Source: Pseudopyrenochaeta lycopersici (Eukaryota; Ascomycota; Dothideomycetes; Pleosporales; Pseudopyrenochaetaceae). From it: a stretch of 64,000 nucleotides of DNA. The translations under genes were made by a program, and so were the position numbers. Below are positions 10,130 through 20,670 of the stretch, in pieces. The stretch covers positions 1 to 64,000 of the forward strand of contig NHZP01000023.1 in NCBI GenBank assembly GCA_003313425.1. The letters are read 5' to 3'. How positions within the stretch are numbered: position 1 is the first letter of the stretch; each line of letters starts with the position of its first letter. A model generated the notes under the pieces. The model was not told the DNA's origin and ran no database searches. It worked only from the letters and a program-made list of their open reading frames with translations.

Positions 10130-10670
10130 CACCACAAATCCTTTGTTGCTCTTACCACCGTACAAAGCCTACGCAATACAATTACTATACTTTACAATAC
10201 ACCATAACTTTATTTTAAAGAAACAGAAAATAAAAGACATAAACCGTAAAATAGGTACTTACCAATACAAACTATACTACGTCCCTCTGTAACTCCAACG
10301 TAAATACTCAGTATTTTTTTTTGTGAATTTACTGAGTACTAACAGAAACAAACAACCGGCATTCACCGTTCCCAGCAAGAGACTAGCTCTGCAGCTATAT
10401 TGTACCATACACCAAACGCTCCCACAGCGCAAATCCTTGACGCAATATGTATAACACCTACACGGTGAACGAAGCCTTAACAGAGGACGCATCCTGCCTG
10501 CCGTGTCCCACTATTGAGACCCTATGCATACAACCCAGAATCGCTGCTCCACAGCTAAGAGAGTCAAAACAACTTATAGAAGCGCACCGTGCTACCAAAA
10601 AACGGAGCATGGTAGGGCATGTTTTTGTTTTGCCCCTAGCAGAAACGACATTGCCGTGAAATGTAGATGC
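10130..10670. other. AT-rich 3' spacer of U7
   Basis: About 540 bp with no convincing gene. Positions about 10478-10531 closely match 2345-2400 of the U2 spacer (both contain GAGGACGCATCCTGCCTGCC), so spacers also exchange sequence between cassettes. A perfect inverted repeat AGTACTCAGTAAAT-type stem surrounds the T run near 10300-10340. Confidence 0.5.
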
Positions 10671-10671
10671 T

Positions 10672-11155
10672 CTACACCAGAGCACGCGCGTAATACCTTC
10701 CCGTGCATCGCCATAAAACCAACGAGAGCGCCACCAGCGCTGCCACAAAAGCAACAACCGCAAGAACGGTTGCTAACAACACATCGCTCGCTCCACGGCT
10801 ACCAGTTGAGCCGCCTCCTCCGTTCATACCACTAGGTAGAGGCAACGTAGTCACGTGCGGCCACGACGTGCTTGCCACCCAAGTAGCCACTGTCTTGCTA
10901 CTCGTATCATCCCTCCGGAAGAACACGCTTTCATGTGAGCGGGTTGGCGAACCCCCCTCGTCCACACTACGTAAAAGTGTGGTACCCATGGCTATGAGCA
11001 TACCATCCGTACGCATTGCGCGCGACAACAGCGTCCCGCGCTCGAGACAATTGGCCAATTCTGTAACACACCTCCGTGTGACGCACCGCAGCTGTGCAAA
11101 AAAAGGCCCCGCATAGCACAGCCAAAGAAGAGAACAGAATCACGGCAGACGCCAT
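10672..11155 (-). CDS. U7: predicted type I membrane protein, frame broken at a T7 run
   Basis: ATG 11155 opens a signal peptide (MASAVILFSSLAVLCGAFF). At about 11098-11104 a run of seven T (minus strand) shifts the frame. With six it would stay open to the stop at 10672, giving about 161 residues. The second part has a short extracellular region with three cysteines near its start, a Gly/Ser hinge, a transmembrane helix (VLLATVLAVVAFVAALVAL) and a short basic tail. This is the layout of a small single-pass surface glycoprotein, though I see no clear N-glycosylation site. The homopolymer suggests a sequencing error, but a true frameshift or programmed slippage cannot be excluded. Confidence 0.55.
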
Positions 11156-11213
11156 TCTCTTTATAATTCTGCTACAAGCACAGTCCGTGCAGAAGCTAAG
11201 CGCTAAAGAACAC

Positions 11214-11315
11214 CCTATATAGCGCCCTACCGACTGGTCCTCTCTGCCGAGATATACTATTCCATACTTGGCAGGGTTCTGCCCACTCCATGCTGTCTAT
11301 GTTCATAGACCAATT
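11214..11315 (-). promoter_or_regulatory. U7 promoter
   Basis: TATA box TATATAG (plus strand) at about 11216-11222 and CCAAT at 11311-11315, next to CTATG-TT-CATAG. Confidence 0.6.
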
Positions 11316-11491
11316 AGATCACAGATCAAAGCGTGCCACACCATGTCAGACGACCACACGTCCGTGCTTTGCTGTGGTTACTAAGTGCAGCGCCCCTAGT
11401 CTTATTCAAGACTACCGCTTCGCTACTCCTTCCAGTCGTTGGCCCTGCTTACATGTAAAGTGTCAGGGGTCAAGGAGCACGGGGCTCCTCG

Positions 11492-11554
11492 ACCACTTGA
11501 CAACTTTCTAGTGAAAGGAATCATATATAGGCGGAACGCCACACTAGAAAGTTG
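11492..11554. repeat. Cassette site 8, long form
   Basis: Complete 38-bp site (11492-11529), loop mini-hairpin GGCG-GAA-CGCC, perfect second arm. Confidence 0.96.
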
Positions 11555-11900
11555 ACGTGGCTGGAGAGTGACCTCCCGCCCACCCACTACTGGGTGAGGA
11601 CCATGTACCTCCAGAACCGCGCTAAATCGCGCACAGGGCAATTGACAACTTTTTTTTTGCGCCACACTGTGTCGTACTTAGCCAATTTTTTTTTTGAAAA
11701 AATACTCTCTGCAGATACTTACAAGTAAATCCTGCAAACAATGAACAAGCAGCCACCACTGCACAAAAAACCAAAGGCTGCTAAGGTAAAAACGGTCCCC
11801 CACACATATTCCATCGTAAATAGAACCATCTACCAATAATACTCACAAATATATATGAGACAACACATATACTGTGCCATACAAGATCTTTGCCTCCGCA

Positions 11901-12696
11901 TCAACAATGCGTACACAACCCTAAGGGCGACGCCCAAACATCTAAACAGGTTAACCAGTCAAGCCTCGACGGATGCACCATACCGACAGCATCACTGCAC
12001 CCAGAAAACCATCCATGGGGCCCATCAGGACACACTCCGCTAAACTTGTCCCAACGTGTAAACCGCTGATGCGTAATGGGCAAGCTGCAACAGGGCTGAC
12101 AAGACGCCTGCAAAGTGCACCCACACGAAAATGATCCAGAAAAGCCTCCGCAATCCAACACGGAGAATAATCCATCAATAGTAAAGGCATCCGCCAAGGC
12201 CCCTTCCGATACCCAAACACTGGGCAATACGCGATGCCAAAACATCCGCAAGGTGATCAAGGAGAGTTGCGCAAACGCGACAACGCTCCGCATCTGCATA
12301 GCGCTAACAGCAATATCGACCTTCCAGACGAGTAGCGCTTTAGGGGAAACACAACCAAAACATGAGGTAGAGAAGGTAGCCGAGCATCCGCACACTACCT
12401 TCGAACCACACGTTGGGGGGAGCTGCCCACTCTCCTTGGTGAGCCACCAACAGTACTCGCCCTGCGACTTGACATGACACGTCACCGACACTTGCTGTTC
12501 CACAAGGTATACAACCATGTTAGTTGTTCCCCCAACCAACCCAATGGACACGTGACTTACAGCAAACGTTACACATTAGCCACTCAATGGCTGCAGCGTC
12601 CCCTACAAAGGGAGGGCCATACATGCCCTTACTAAGCCTATCAGCCGTCAAGAGGAGCGCGTTCTCTGTGCGCTCTGCTACGCGTGGCAACTCCAT
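11901..12696 (-). pseudogene. U8: WWLTKESG-family gene lacking a splice acceptor
   Basis: Exon 1 is 12696-12561 (MELPRVAERT), ending in phase 1 at GTAAGT. The intron keeps the hairpin (GTTGGTTG paired with CAACTAAC) and its branch point, but there is no AG between CTAAC and the LVEQ codons. The first AG, within GAACAG, gives the wrong frame. Exon 2 (about 12510-11901) is otherwise intact: LVEQQVSVTC, WWLTKESG, a CGCTLQASCQPC block and WFSGCSDAVG. Either the gene is dead, it uses a rare acceptor, or one base is wrong (TAC for TAG). Confidence 0.55.
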
Positions 12697-12790
12697 AGCC
12701 TACACAAAACCATGCGGGTCAGAAAACTACCCGATCTGACTGTCCGTTGAGGGAGTGCACCACCTCCGTGACAACAGAGGAACTGTTGTG

Positions 12791-12885
12791 GTTATATACG
12801 TCCCTTCCTTGTGCGCCGCCAAGAGCACCTAGTCCCTAAGAGGCAGAACCATGCCAATTCCATGCGTCCATATTCATAGACCAAT
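12791..12885 (-). promoter_or_regulatory. U8 promoter
   Basis: TATA box GTTATATAC at about 12791-12799 and CCAAT at 12881-12885. ACAACAG/CTGTTGT pairs between the TATA box and the leader. Confidence 0.6.
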
Positions 12886-13068
12886 CAGACTAAAGCTCTG
12901 AAGTAGAGTGGGCAACCCATGGTCAGATGACCCGCACTGTCCGTGCTTCGTGTTGCTTACTAAGTGCATGGCCCCTAAACTACTCGTAGTTTAACGCTCC
13001 GCTGCCTAGTCCCTAGGCGTGCCCTGCTTAATTGTAAAGTGGCAAGGGTAACCAGCGCAAGGCTGGTG

Positions 13069-13130
13069 ACCACTTGACAACTTTCTAGTGAAAGGAATCA
13101 TATATAGGCTGCGCCACACTAGAAAAGTTG
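13069..13130. repeat. Cassette site 9, long form
   Basis: Complete 38-bp site (13069-13106). Loop mini-hairpin GGC-TGC-GCC; the second arm has one extra A. Confidence 0.95.
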
Positions 13131-13507
13131 AGTTCTGGCCTGTGCGCTCTCCGCGCCACACCCCCAGGTGACTCTGCATGGCCCTCCAGCCACAACAAAA
13201 TTGGACTTAGCCATTTTTTTTTTGGAAAATTCCATGTTCCATCGTAAGCGTAGCCACCCTTCATGACGGAGCTCCGCCCCACAACGACTTCTCATTGTCA
13301 TAACGACTTTACCATTACAAAATCAGTAACTACCGAAATAAAGATAAAATTGAGTGTATCAACGTACTGTTATAATAACGTACTAAACTAAACTAAGCTG
13401 ATACGCAAAATGTAACGCATCGTAATCGTATCGTAGACAACTACTACTACTACCTTAGTATACCCCATATACATTAATAAAGAGTAGAAAAACCTACTAC
13501 AACCAGC

Positions 13508-14301
13508 TCAGCAGGAACGCCGGCAGGTTAACCAGTCCTCGCCTTCCGGCTGTATAGTCCCTACCGCATCGCTGAACCCAATAAACCAATAAAGCTTTGA
13601 CCGCTGCCATACGCCGTAAAATCGAGCTAAACGAATAAACCTCCGTGACTGGGAACGTACCGACGCGCAAGGCTCACACCTCTTATATAGTAAACACGCG
13701 CAGTCCACCCGCGTATTAAAAACCCCTTCGTCTAACGCGTAAAACACTTCGTCAACAACAGAAGCCTCCGCCCTCTGGCCTTCTGACGTTGTGATAAGAG
13801 GTAGAATGCGCCGTGTAAGCACATCGAATGTCTCTACTGAGAGCTCCGCAAACACAACCTGGCTCCGCTCCACCCCATCCTGGAGTGCATCTACCTTGAG
13901 GACCAGGAGCGACTGCCGGGTGCCCCCCTCGTAACAGAGATCTTCATGGAACTTCAGACATGCTCTGTGTCGTTGCTCCACACACTGCCGAGGGGGCTGC
14001 CCACTCTCTTTGGTAATCCAACATGATTGTCTCCCCGACAACTCCACACTAAACGTGAGAGAAATACCGCGTCCCATGAACACTGTACGCATGTCAGATA
14101 GGCTCCCCTACTAACTACTTACCTCTCTAACGAGATAAAGAGACACTTACCAGGCACGTGATCCCTCACTACGTTAAACTCTGCTTGTGTCCCTACGGAC
14201 AATGCGGAAGCGCTTCCTTCCTGCAACCCATCTATCGTCGATGGGAGAACACGGGTGCCAGCGAAACCCGCCTCAGCCTCTTGCCCAGTGTGCGATGCCA
14301 T
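13508..14301 (-). CDS. U9: WWLTKESG-family cassette protein
   Basis: Exon 1 is 14301-14151 (MASHTGQEAE), the intron 14150-14083 (68 nt, GTAAGT donor, branch CTGAC, ACAG acceptor) and exon 2 14082-13508; 241 aa. The intron stem pairs GTTAG and TAGG with CCTA and CTGAC around a GGAG loop. The protein has CWITKESGQPP, SLLVLKVD, FAELSVETFDVL, a DCACLLYKRCEPC block and WFIGFSDAVG. In the leader, TATA lies at 14367-14374. It is closest in sequence to U10, U14 and U15. Confidence 0.7.
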
Positions 14302-14360
14302 CGCAGTGTAGAAAAGATGAAACTACACAAAGTAGAACACTCCGTGCACACAGCTCCCCT

Positions 14361-14459
14361 GTGGTTATTATATACCTCTATCCATGGCACCGCCAAGAGA
14401 ACCTAGTCCCTAGTAAGCACCGGGGTGCCGATACCCCGTGTCTATCGCCATAGACCAAT
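14361..14459 (-). promoter_or_regulatory. U9 promoter
   Basis: TATA box TTATTATATAC at about 14364-14374 and CCAAT at 14455-14459. CACAG/CTGTG pairs between the TATA box and the CACTCCGT leader. Confidence 0.6.
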
Positions 14460-14645
14460 CAAATGATTGATTGAAAAAGAGTGGGCAACCCACAGATCAG
14501 ATGATCTCACGCTACGTCCGTGCGTTGCGTTGCTTACTAAGTGCAGCGCCCCTAAACTAATTCTAGTTTAACGCTTCGCTACTCGTTCCACTCGTCGGCC
14601 CTGCTTAATTGTAAAGTTGCAAGGGCTGGCAGCGCAAGGCTGCCG

Positions 14646-14709
14646 ACCACTTGCTCAACTTTCTAGTGAAAGGAATCATATATAGGCAAAACGCCACACT
14701 AGAAAGTTG
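14646..14709. repeat. Cassette site 10, long form, variant
   Basis: Site with CTTGCTCAAC in place of CTTGACAAC (one base longer, as in site 19). Loop mini-hairpin GGC-AAAA-CGCC, perfect second arm. The left stem is GGCAGC/GCTGCC. Confidence 0.95.
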
Positions 14710-15100
14710 AGTCGGGGCCCGTGCCCCCTCCATGCGCCACACTCCATGTGACCTGGGATCGCCTCCAGCCACAACAAAATTGGACTTAGCCAATTTTTTA
14801 TTTTTTTCTGAGAGATGGTGTTCCATCCTGAGGGCTCCCACACCCTTACTGACCAAGCTGCGCACCACAAATTCTGATTTGTTGTAAGGGCCCTGCCATT
14901 ACTACATTAATACTCTTTTCGAAGAGATAAAAATAATTACACTGCTAGTATAACAAACATACCTAGGACGCTACACTACTACTACACACCGATGCGGATT
15001 CCTGCACCTATGATTACTAAAAACACACGTGGATTACAAGATCACACCATTGTTAACAATACCATAGTATACTCCGTACCTTAGATAAACATGATGCCAC

Positions 15101-15877
15101 CTACAGACTGGAACAGGAAAGCCACTCACACCGCAAGGGATGGACTTCTCCTACCGCATCGCTGCGTCCAGCAAACCACACGGACTCTCCAAAAGGCCAT
15201 ACACAATGGAATCGGTCTAGACGAACAAACCTTTGAGATTTATAAGATAAAAACCCACAAGGCTCACATGCCCTGTGCAGCGTACACGCGCAGTCCACGC
15301 TGGTGCTATACCATCCATTGTCTAACAACTGAAGCACTTCGTCAACAACAGAAGCCTCCGCCCTCTGCCCTCCAGGTAGTATAAGAAGAGGTAAAATGCG
15401 CTGTACAAGCACATCAAGTCCCTCTATTGAGAGCTCCGCAAACGCAACAAAGCTCCGCTCCACCCCATACAAGCGTGCGTCTACCTTGAGCACAAGGAGC
15501 GACTGTCGAATAAATCTCTGCGCATAACGTTCCTTGTAGTCTTCCGGACATAATCTGCGCTTATGAGAAAGGCATTGGATAGGAAGGCATCCGCTTTCTT
15601 TGGTGAGCCACCAAGACTGTTCTCCCGACAATTCCATACAGAAGGTAAGGGACACAGCTTGCTCCACCAGCTCTATTATTCTATTAGTTGGGGAAGCCCA
15701 ACCTAACGAAAGAAGTACATACTTACTAGGAATGTGCCTCCGCACCTCTTGAATGTTTGCCGCTGTCCCAGGGAAGGGGGAGCCCCTCTGACCCGGCCGA
15801 AGCTGGTCGAGTGACAGTAAATCACCATCACCAACAGCCTTGACCAGGCTAGTTCCCTGCCCGGTATACGATGCCAT
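15101..15877 (-). CDS. U10: WWLTKESG-family cassette protein (reference member)
   Basis: Exon 1 is 15877-15727 (MASYTGQGTS), the intron 15726-15673 (54 nt, GTAAGTATGT donor, branch ACTAAT, ATAG acceptor) and exon 2 15672-15101; 240 aa. Because the intron has no stop and is a multiple of three, the unspliced frame is open too. Order of blocks: RGSPFPGT and NIQEVRRHI (exon 1), LVEQAVSLT (52-60), WWLTKESG (71-78), SLLVLKVD (108-115), FAELSIE, ILPLL, Cys at 178, 180, 186 and 189 (CxC-x5-CxxC), FGESVWFAGRSDAVG (211-225) and a final WLSC. The four Cys suggest metal binding. No known family recognised. The gene looks intact. Confidence 0.72.
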   Translation of the reverse strand: MASYTGQGTSLVKAVGDGDLLSLDQLRPGQRGSPFPGTAANIQEVRRHIPSKYVLLSLGWASPTNRIIELVEQAVSLTFCMELSGEQSWWLTKESGCLPIQCLSHKRRLCPEDYKERYAQRFIRQSLLVLKVDARLYGVERSFVAFAELSIEGLDVLVQRILPLLILPGGQRAEASVVDEVLQLLDNGWYSTSVDCACTLHRACEPCGFLSYKSQRFVRLDRFHCVWPFGESVWFAGRSDAVGEVHPLRCEWLSCSSL

Positions 15878-15930
15878 CGCAATGAAGTTTTAAAAAACAC
15901 ACTCCGTGCCAACAGCAGAGACGCTGTTGT

Positions 15931-16026
15931 AGTTATATACATCTCTTCCTTGTGCACCGCCAAGAGAAACTACTACATAGTACGCAACAGGGTGCCCACT
16001 CCATGCGTCTACATCCATAGACCAAT
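15931..16026 (-). promoter_or_regulatory. U10 promoter
   Basis: TATA box AGTTATATAC at 15931-15940 and CCAAT at 16022-16026. AACAGC/GCTGTT pairs between the TATA box and the leader. Confidence 0.6.
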
Positions 16027-16229
16027 CAGAAACCCGATTGAGAGGGTGGTGGGGCCAGGTGTGTCTCCCACGTGCAACACAAGGTCAGATGACCGCACTG
16101 CCCGTGCGTTGTGTTACTTACAGGGGGCAGAGGCCCTAAACTACTCGTAGTTTAACGCTCCGCTGCCTAGTCCCTAGGCGTGCCCTGCTTAACGGTAAAG
16201 CCGTCGTAGCCAGGAGCACAAGGCTCCCG

Positions 16230-16280
16230 ACCACTTGACAACTTTCTAGTGAAAGGAATCATATATACACAAGAAAGTTG
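16230..16280. repeat. Cassette site 11, short form
   Basis: Complete 38-bp site (16230-16267) with second arm CACAAGAAAGTTG. Confidence 0.95.
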
Positions 16281-16682
16281 AGGGAAGGGGCCCGTGCCCA
16301 ACACAACCCATGTCTGCGCTCCCCGCGCCACAGCCCCCATGTGACCCAGCATCGCCTCCAGCCACACAGGAATCGGACTTAGCCAATTTTGAGACAGAAT
16401 TGATGGAACATCAACAGGGTCGACACCCCCCACAATATAGCTTCGGTATAAATAATAATGCATTGTTCGCACAATCCAATAACACCTACATAATACAGTC
16501 AGCACTCATTCCTGCGTACAACTTTTGTCTTAGAAAAAGAAGTTAAGAAAACAAAAAGAGCGACAAAATAAAAACATTGCGCACAATCCTCCACATGCTA
16601 CCGCCCTCCTTGTATATCCATAACTAAAGAACATCCTCTCTACTACTCACAAATATTACCACTGTTCGTTACAACAGCCAGA

Positions 16683-17383
16683 CTACATCCGTCGTGTTAA
16701 TGATACAGTATGGTTGGGGAGCGGAGGCGACAATTCCGCGGCCAAAGCTACCTCAAAAGCTCGCGCAACGCTCTCTACACAGCGATCACACGCCGTAAAC
16801 CCACGGGCACCAAGGAAAATGGACTTAGCCATTTTTTTGAGAGATGGTGGTTCCTCCGATATCTGCGGAGACCCTAGACCTGCCAAGCGTGTCTCAAAAA
16901 ACTCCATCACCTTGACTGAGTTCCCAAGCAGGGCCCCATCCTGCTGCACAAGACGCGGCAAAACACCCGTTACAACCGCATCCAGCGCCTCCACCGAAAG
17001 ATCCCCAAACGCAACCATGCGACGTGGGGTGCCATCCGGTTTTACGGTCTCCACCTGCAACAAAAGCCGTGAGAACGGCCCACAGATGCGCCCCCGCCTG
17101 AGACAATCACAGCTCTCCAAGCCCTCAGAACTGACGCTGGGTGGGACGGTAAGCCACCAAACCTGTTCACCATCCCGCTTCACATGGCAAGTCACAGAAG
17201 TCTTCTGTTCCACAAGATCTACACAACTGTTAGTTGGGGGACCCCAACTCGGGAAGAGAACATCCACATACGTTGAATGTGCATCCGCACCCCTTGAATT
17301 TGGCTTTCTGTCCCTACAAAAGGCTCCGCCTTACTACCAGACACCAACGGGTCTATACACTCTGCACACCCTTCGAGAACCAT
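16683..17383 (-). CDS. U11: divergent WWLTKESG-family member with an embedded intercassette hairpin
   Basis: Exon 1 is 17383-17272 (MVLEGCAEC), the intron 17271-17219 (53 nt, GTATGT donor, branch CTAAC, GTAG acceptor) and exon 2 17218-16683; 215 aa. LVEQKTSVTCHV and WWLTVPPS replace the usual WWLTKESG. The usual CxC block is replaced by a stretch (SLKKMAKSIFLGAR) encoded by 16816-16855. On the plus strand that DNA is AAAATGG-ACTTAG-CCATTTT, a T run and GAGAGATGGTG, nearly identical to the common-region hairpin of U10 (14775-14825). The C-terminus has CDRC. The frame stays open, so the fusion may be functional. Confidence 0.6.
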
Positions 17384-17522
17384 CTCTCTCTTGGGAACTC
17401 ACACGTGACGTTACGTGTTCGACCTACCAACGATGGTATCCTTCCCAGGAAGTACGGCTACCGCAACGTAAAAAAAAAAACTACATTGTGTAGAACACTC
17501 CGTTACAACAGCTCCACTGTTC

Positions 17523-17619
17523 ATGTTATATACATCTCTGCCTTGCGCAATGCCAAGACCACCTAGTCCCTAGCAGGCAATGGGCTGCCCCGTCCCTGCG
17601 TCTATGTCCATAGCCCAAT
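17523..17619 (-). promoter_or_regulatory. U11 promoter
   Basis: TATA box GTTATATAC at about 17525-17533 and CCAAT at 17615-17619. Confidence 0.6.
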
Positions 17620-17802
17620 CAGAAGCCTGATTGAAAGAAAATGCGGCACAGCAGCGTCATCTGACACGCCACGTCCGTGCTCTGCTCTGCTTACAGGGGC
17701 TTATGCCTCTAAACTAATTCTAGTTTAACCCTTCGGTACTCCCTCCAGTCGTGGCAACGCATACGTGTAAAGTGTCAGGGGTCAAGGAGCGCAAGGCTCC
17801 TG

Positions 17803-17854
17803 ACCACTTGACAACTTTCTAGTGAAAGGAATCATATATAGCACTCGAAAGTTG
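17803..17854. repeat. Cassette site 12, short form
   Basis: Complete 38-bp site (17803-17840) with second arm CACTCGAAAGTTG. Confidence 0.95.
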
Positions 17855-18250
17855 AGAGAATGGGCCCGTGCGCGCAAAAATAGCGCCACAGCATCCCAAC
17901 GTGACTCTCCCGAGCCACAGCATCCTGACTCAGCCTGTCTTCCAGCCACACAGGAATTGGACTTAGCAATTTTTTTTTAACACAAAACTGACGTTTAGCG
18001 TACAAATACTCCAACAATGCCACACATGCCTCATACGACCAATGTCATCAATAAACGCTAACGCCCTCATGTTAGCCAACATGCGCAAAACACTTGCCAA
18101 AAACGTACCTTAGTTAGGGAAACACCAATATCCCCATAAAATACTCCATACCACACAACTCCGTGTACCCAACATAAAAGCCGTACACCTTGAAGTGATG
18201 TAACAACAAGGTCACCATATCGCCACAACACAAAGTTCTTGACCAGACTT

Positions 18251-18883
18251 CTAACCGGTCCGTAGGCAAACGGGAACGCAATACTCCATAATCGGCTCAA
18301 AATCCGGACGTACAACATACGGCCTAAGGGCAGCTGGGTCTGAGATCGTTCCATCCAAAAGTTCGGCATACCCGAACAGCGTTAACTGACGACAAACAGC
18401 AAACGACTCCGTATCGAGCTCCAAGCCGGTTCTGTCAAACCCAATGCCGAAACATCCCAACGACACCTGGTCCTCACAAGCGTCGCTCCACTGGCAAAGT
18501 ATCGACACCGCAAATACGCACATATTGCGACTTTGTGCTGCCTTGACAACAACGGCCGCCTTCCAGACACGCGGCGCAAAGGTAAACCTACGCGAACAAG
18601 ACCCTACCCGGATCTGCGCAGGAAAGACGACGAGTACATCAAACACGTCGAATAAATCGCCATCCGCGGCCTCGCTTCGACTAGACAAAACAGGCCTTGC
18701 TATCCACGCATCGGCACTACGTTGACCACTCATCGTGGGGTTCATCAAGTAGCGATGAAAGGCTTTGCTGAAGTCCTCCACACTTAACATCTTCCCTCCG
18801 GGAACAAGCGTATAGCGTATTACCGCAGACCGAAGTCGAACTTCGCACCGCCTCCGCGCAGAATACTCCTTTCCAGTTGGCAT
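18251..18883 (-). CDS. U12: uncharacterised 210-aa cassette protein
   Basis: Single open frame from ATG 18883 (MPTGKEYSARRR); the in-frame GTG nine bases earlier is not a credible eukaryotic start. It has a basic N-terminus, a middle region with alternating beta-like hydrophobic stretches (LFDVFDVLVVFPAQIRVGS, then VWKAAVVVKAAQ), six cysteines and no signal peptide. It lacks WWLTKESG and CxC-x5-CxxC. No intron is required. The unit is 1577 bp like its neighbours. Function unknown; the size and beta-rich look would allow a coat-like or nucleic-acid-binding protein, but nothing in the sequence proves it. Confidence 0.5.
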   Translation of the reverse strand: MPTGKEYSARRRCEVRLRSAVIRYTLVPGGKMLSVEDFSKAFHRYLMNPTMSGQRSADAWIARPVLSSRSEAADGDLFDVFDVLVVFPAQIRVGSCSRRFTFAPRVWKAAVVVKAAQSRNMCVFAVSILCQWSDACEDQVSLGCFGIGFDRTGLELDTESFAVCRQLTLFGYAELLDGTISDPAALRPYVVRPDFEPIMEYCVPVCLRTG

Positions 18884-18970
18884 CGCAACCACGCTGATAA
18901 CAAGGAAAAAAATAAGAAGGGTTAAATAGCATTAAAAGGCAGTCACTGCACCCCGACACTACGGGGACCC

Positions 18971-19201
18971 CATTTATATACACCCTTCTGAGGAATTAAC
19001 CGACGCAGCCAAACCCGACTGCGTCAACGTACGCAATTCGTGCTTCACACCAACCTATCCAGGATGAGAAAACCAATCTCCGAAACGCCGCACTACATAC
19101 GACATATCCAATCACCGTCCAGTGATAACCAATGCCAAGCAGGACTATTCCATAGTCGGCCATATCCTGCCCACTCCCCGTGTCTATGAACATAGACCAA
19201 T
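18971..19201 (-). promoter_or_regulatory. U12 promoter, with extended TATA-CCAAT gap
   Basis: TATA box TTTATATA at about 18973-18980 and CCAAT at 19197-19201. They are about 220 bp apart against about 90-100 bp elsewhere; a second TATA-like start site may lie between them. Confidence 0.45.
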
Positions 19202-19379
19202 TAGATCAAAGATCTTGTGAGGCACAGCAATAGTCATCTGACCCGCACCGTCCGTGCTCTGCTCTGCTTACTAAGTGCAGCGCCCCTAGCCTACAAGTAG
19301 TCTACCGCTTCGCTACTCGTTCCACTCGCCGGCCCTGCTTACATGTAAAGTGACAAGGGTAAGGAGCGCAAGGCTCCTG

Positions 19380-19442
19380 ACCACTTGACAACTTTCTAGT
19401 GAAAGGAATCATATATAGGCAAAACGCCACACTAGAAAGTTG
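19380..19442. repeat. Cassette site 13, long form; left edge of the U13/U19 duplication
   Basis: Complete 38-bp site (19380-19417), mini-hairpin GGC-AAAA-CGCC, perfect second arm. Sequence to the right equals that right of site 19; sequence to the left differs. Confidence 0.96.
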
Positions 19443-19559
19443 ATTTCTGGTCTGTGCGCGAAGTCCGCGCCACAGCAACCCATGTGCTCTCCCGAGCCAC
19501 ACTGACTCAGCCTGTCTTCCAGCCACAGTTCCTGTGGACTTGGTCAAAATTTCTTTTTG

Positions 19560-20090
19560 ACTTTTCGTTGTTCCACAACAACACTTCCATCGTAATGGTA
19601 CACAAACCTACTCCCTCGTCTCAACAACCTGCGTACATTAAGCATTACACACTTCACAGTAACAAATACTGTTACTTACATATAACATAAAACACAAAAT
19701 ACTTATACCTACTTACTTATAAATCAGTTACACCTAACGTTATACATCCCCGTAGAGACCGTTACACGATAAACAAACGCGCCTCCGAGCAGCAAGGACC
19801 ATACTATACAATAACGCGCTACGCAAGCCGCGAACACTAAATCAATTATTAACCGCGTTCCCTATACAATAGCATTATACGACGTACAGACAATCGATTT
19901 TATTGTTCCACAAAATACAAACACTAATTCGTTCCACGACCTGGATATATCAGTCGTTTATAGCCCTAGCGAAAAGATAGACTATACGTCAGATACCTAT
20001 AACCAATATCTAGACAGTCGCAAACTTTCGGGGGAAAGCAAGTATCGCTGCGAACCATCGCATCCACAAACAACCACACAGCACGCTACA
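19560..20090. other. Long AT-rich spacer of U13
   Basis: About 530 bp without a supported ORF. It is repeated exactly, as far as I can see, at about 29030-29560. Its length compensates for the short U13 gene. Confidence 0.5.
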
Positions 20091-20094
20091 CGCA

Positions 20095-20567
20095 CTACAC
20101 CCTGCCGTTTGACCAATATACACCAACAGGTATATTGGCCCTAGAGACTGGCTGTCCCCGCCACCGTGTCTGCGCAAAAGAAAAGAACGCCGCCTCCGGT
20201 TCAGTACCACTTCGTATTGTAGACCACATCTCCACGCCACGTCGATGCATCGCTGCAACTACATTAGCACAACATGCAACACAACAAATATGGCATCCGC
20301 CAACGACTCCTACTGACCAACTTCGTCGTCCATAATATAAGCAATAGATCGTTCAACAGAACGAACCAGCCCACAACCAAGATGCACTACCGGCGGTTGC
20401 CCATCCAGCCAGCAAACTAAAGACCCGCGTCTCCACGCTGCGAAGAGCTTACAAACCTGTCCCAGGCGCACAAACTCTGAAAGAGAGACTCCGTCTGCGC
20501 ATATCTCCAGCGCCGCAAACCAGAGCTCCGCGGGGAGCATAGACAACGGATCTACGCCCCCACCCAT
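20095..20567 (-). CDS. U13: short F-box-like cassette protein
   Basis: Exon 1 is 20567-20318, the intron 20317-20259 (59 nt, GTCAGT donor, branch GCTAAT, GTAG acceptor) and exon 2 20258-20095; 137 aa. The intron is again in phase 1; the alternative exon-2 frame would be out of phase. Residues about 6-50 look like an F-box: LPAELWFAALE, then LSEFVRLGQVCKLFAAW. The WWLTKESG region is absent. F-box proteins bind Skp1 and select targets for ubiquitination; whether this one can is inference. It is identical to U19 in every base compared. Confidence 0.6.
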
Positions 20568-20670
20568 CCTGCACACGTAACGGATGTAAATAAAAGGCAC
20601 TGCCAGCTACGTCCTACGTAGTGGAGGAACTCCCTCCAAACCACTCCATGCCAACAGATTCTCTGTTGCT

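Noticed and set aside
20010..20258. Alternative exon-2 frame of U13 reading MQRCIDVAWRCG
   Set aside because: It needs an out-of-phase splice; the phase-1 junction used by all other genes selects the frame ending at 20095.
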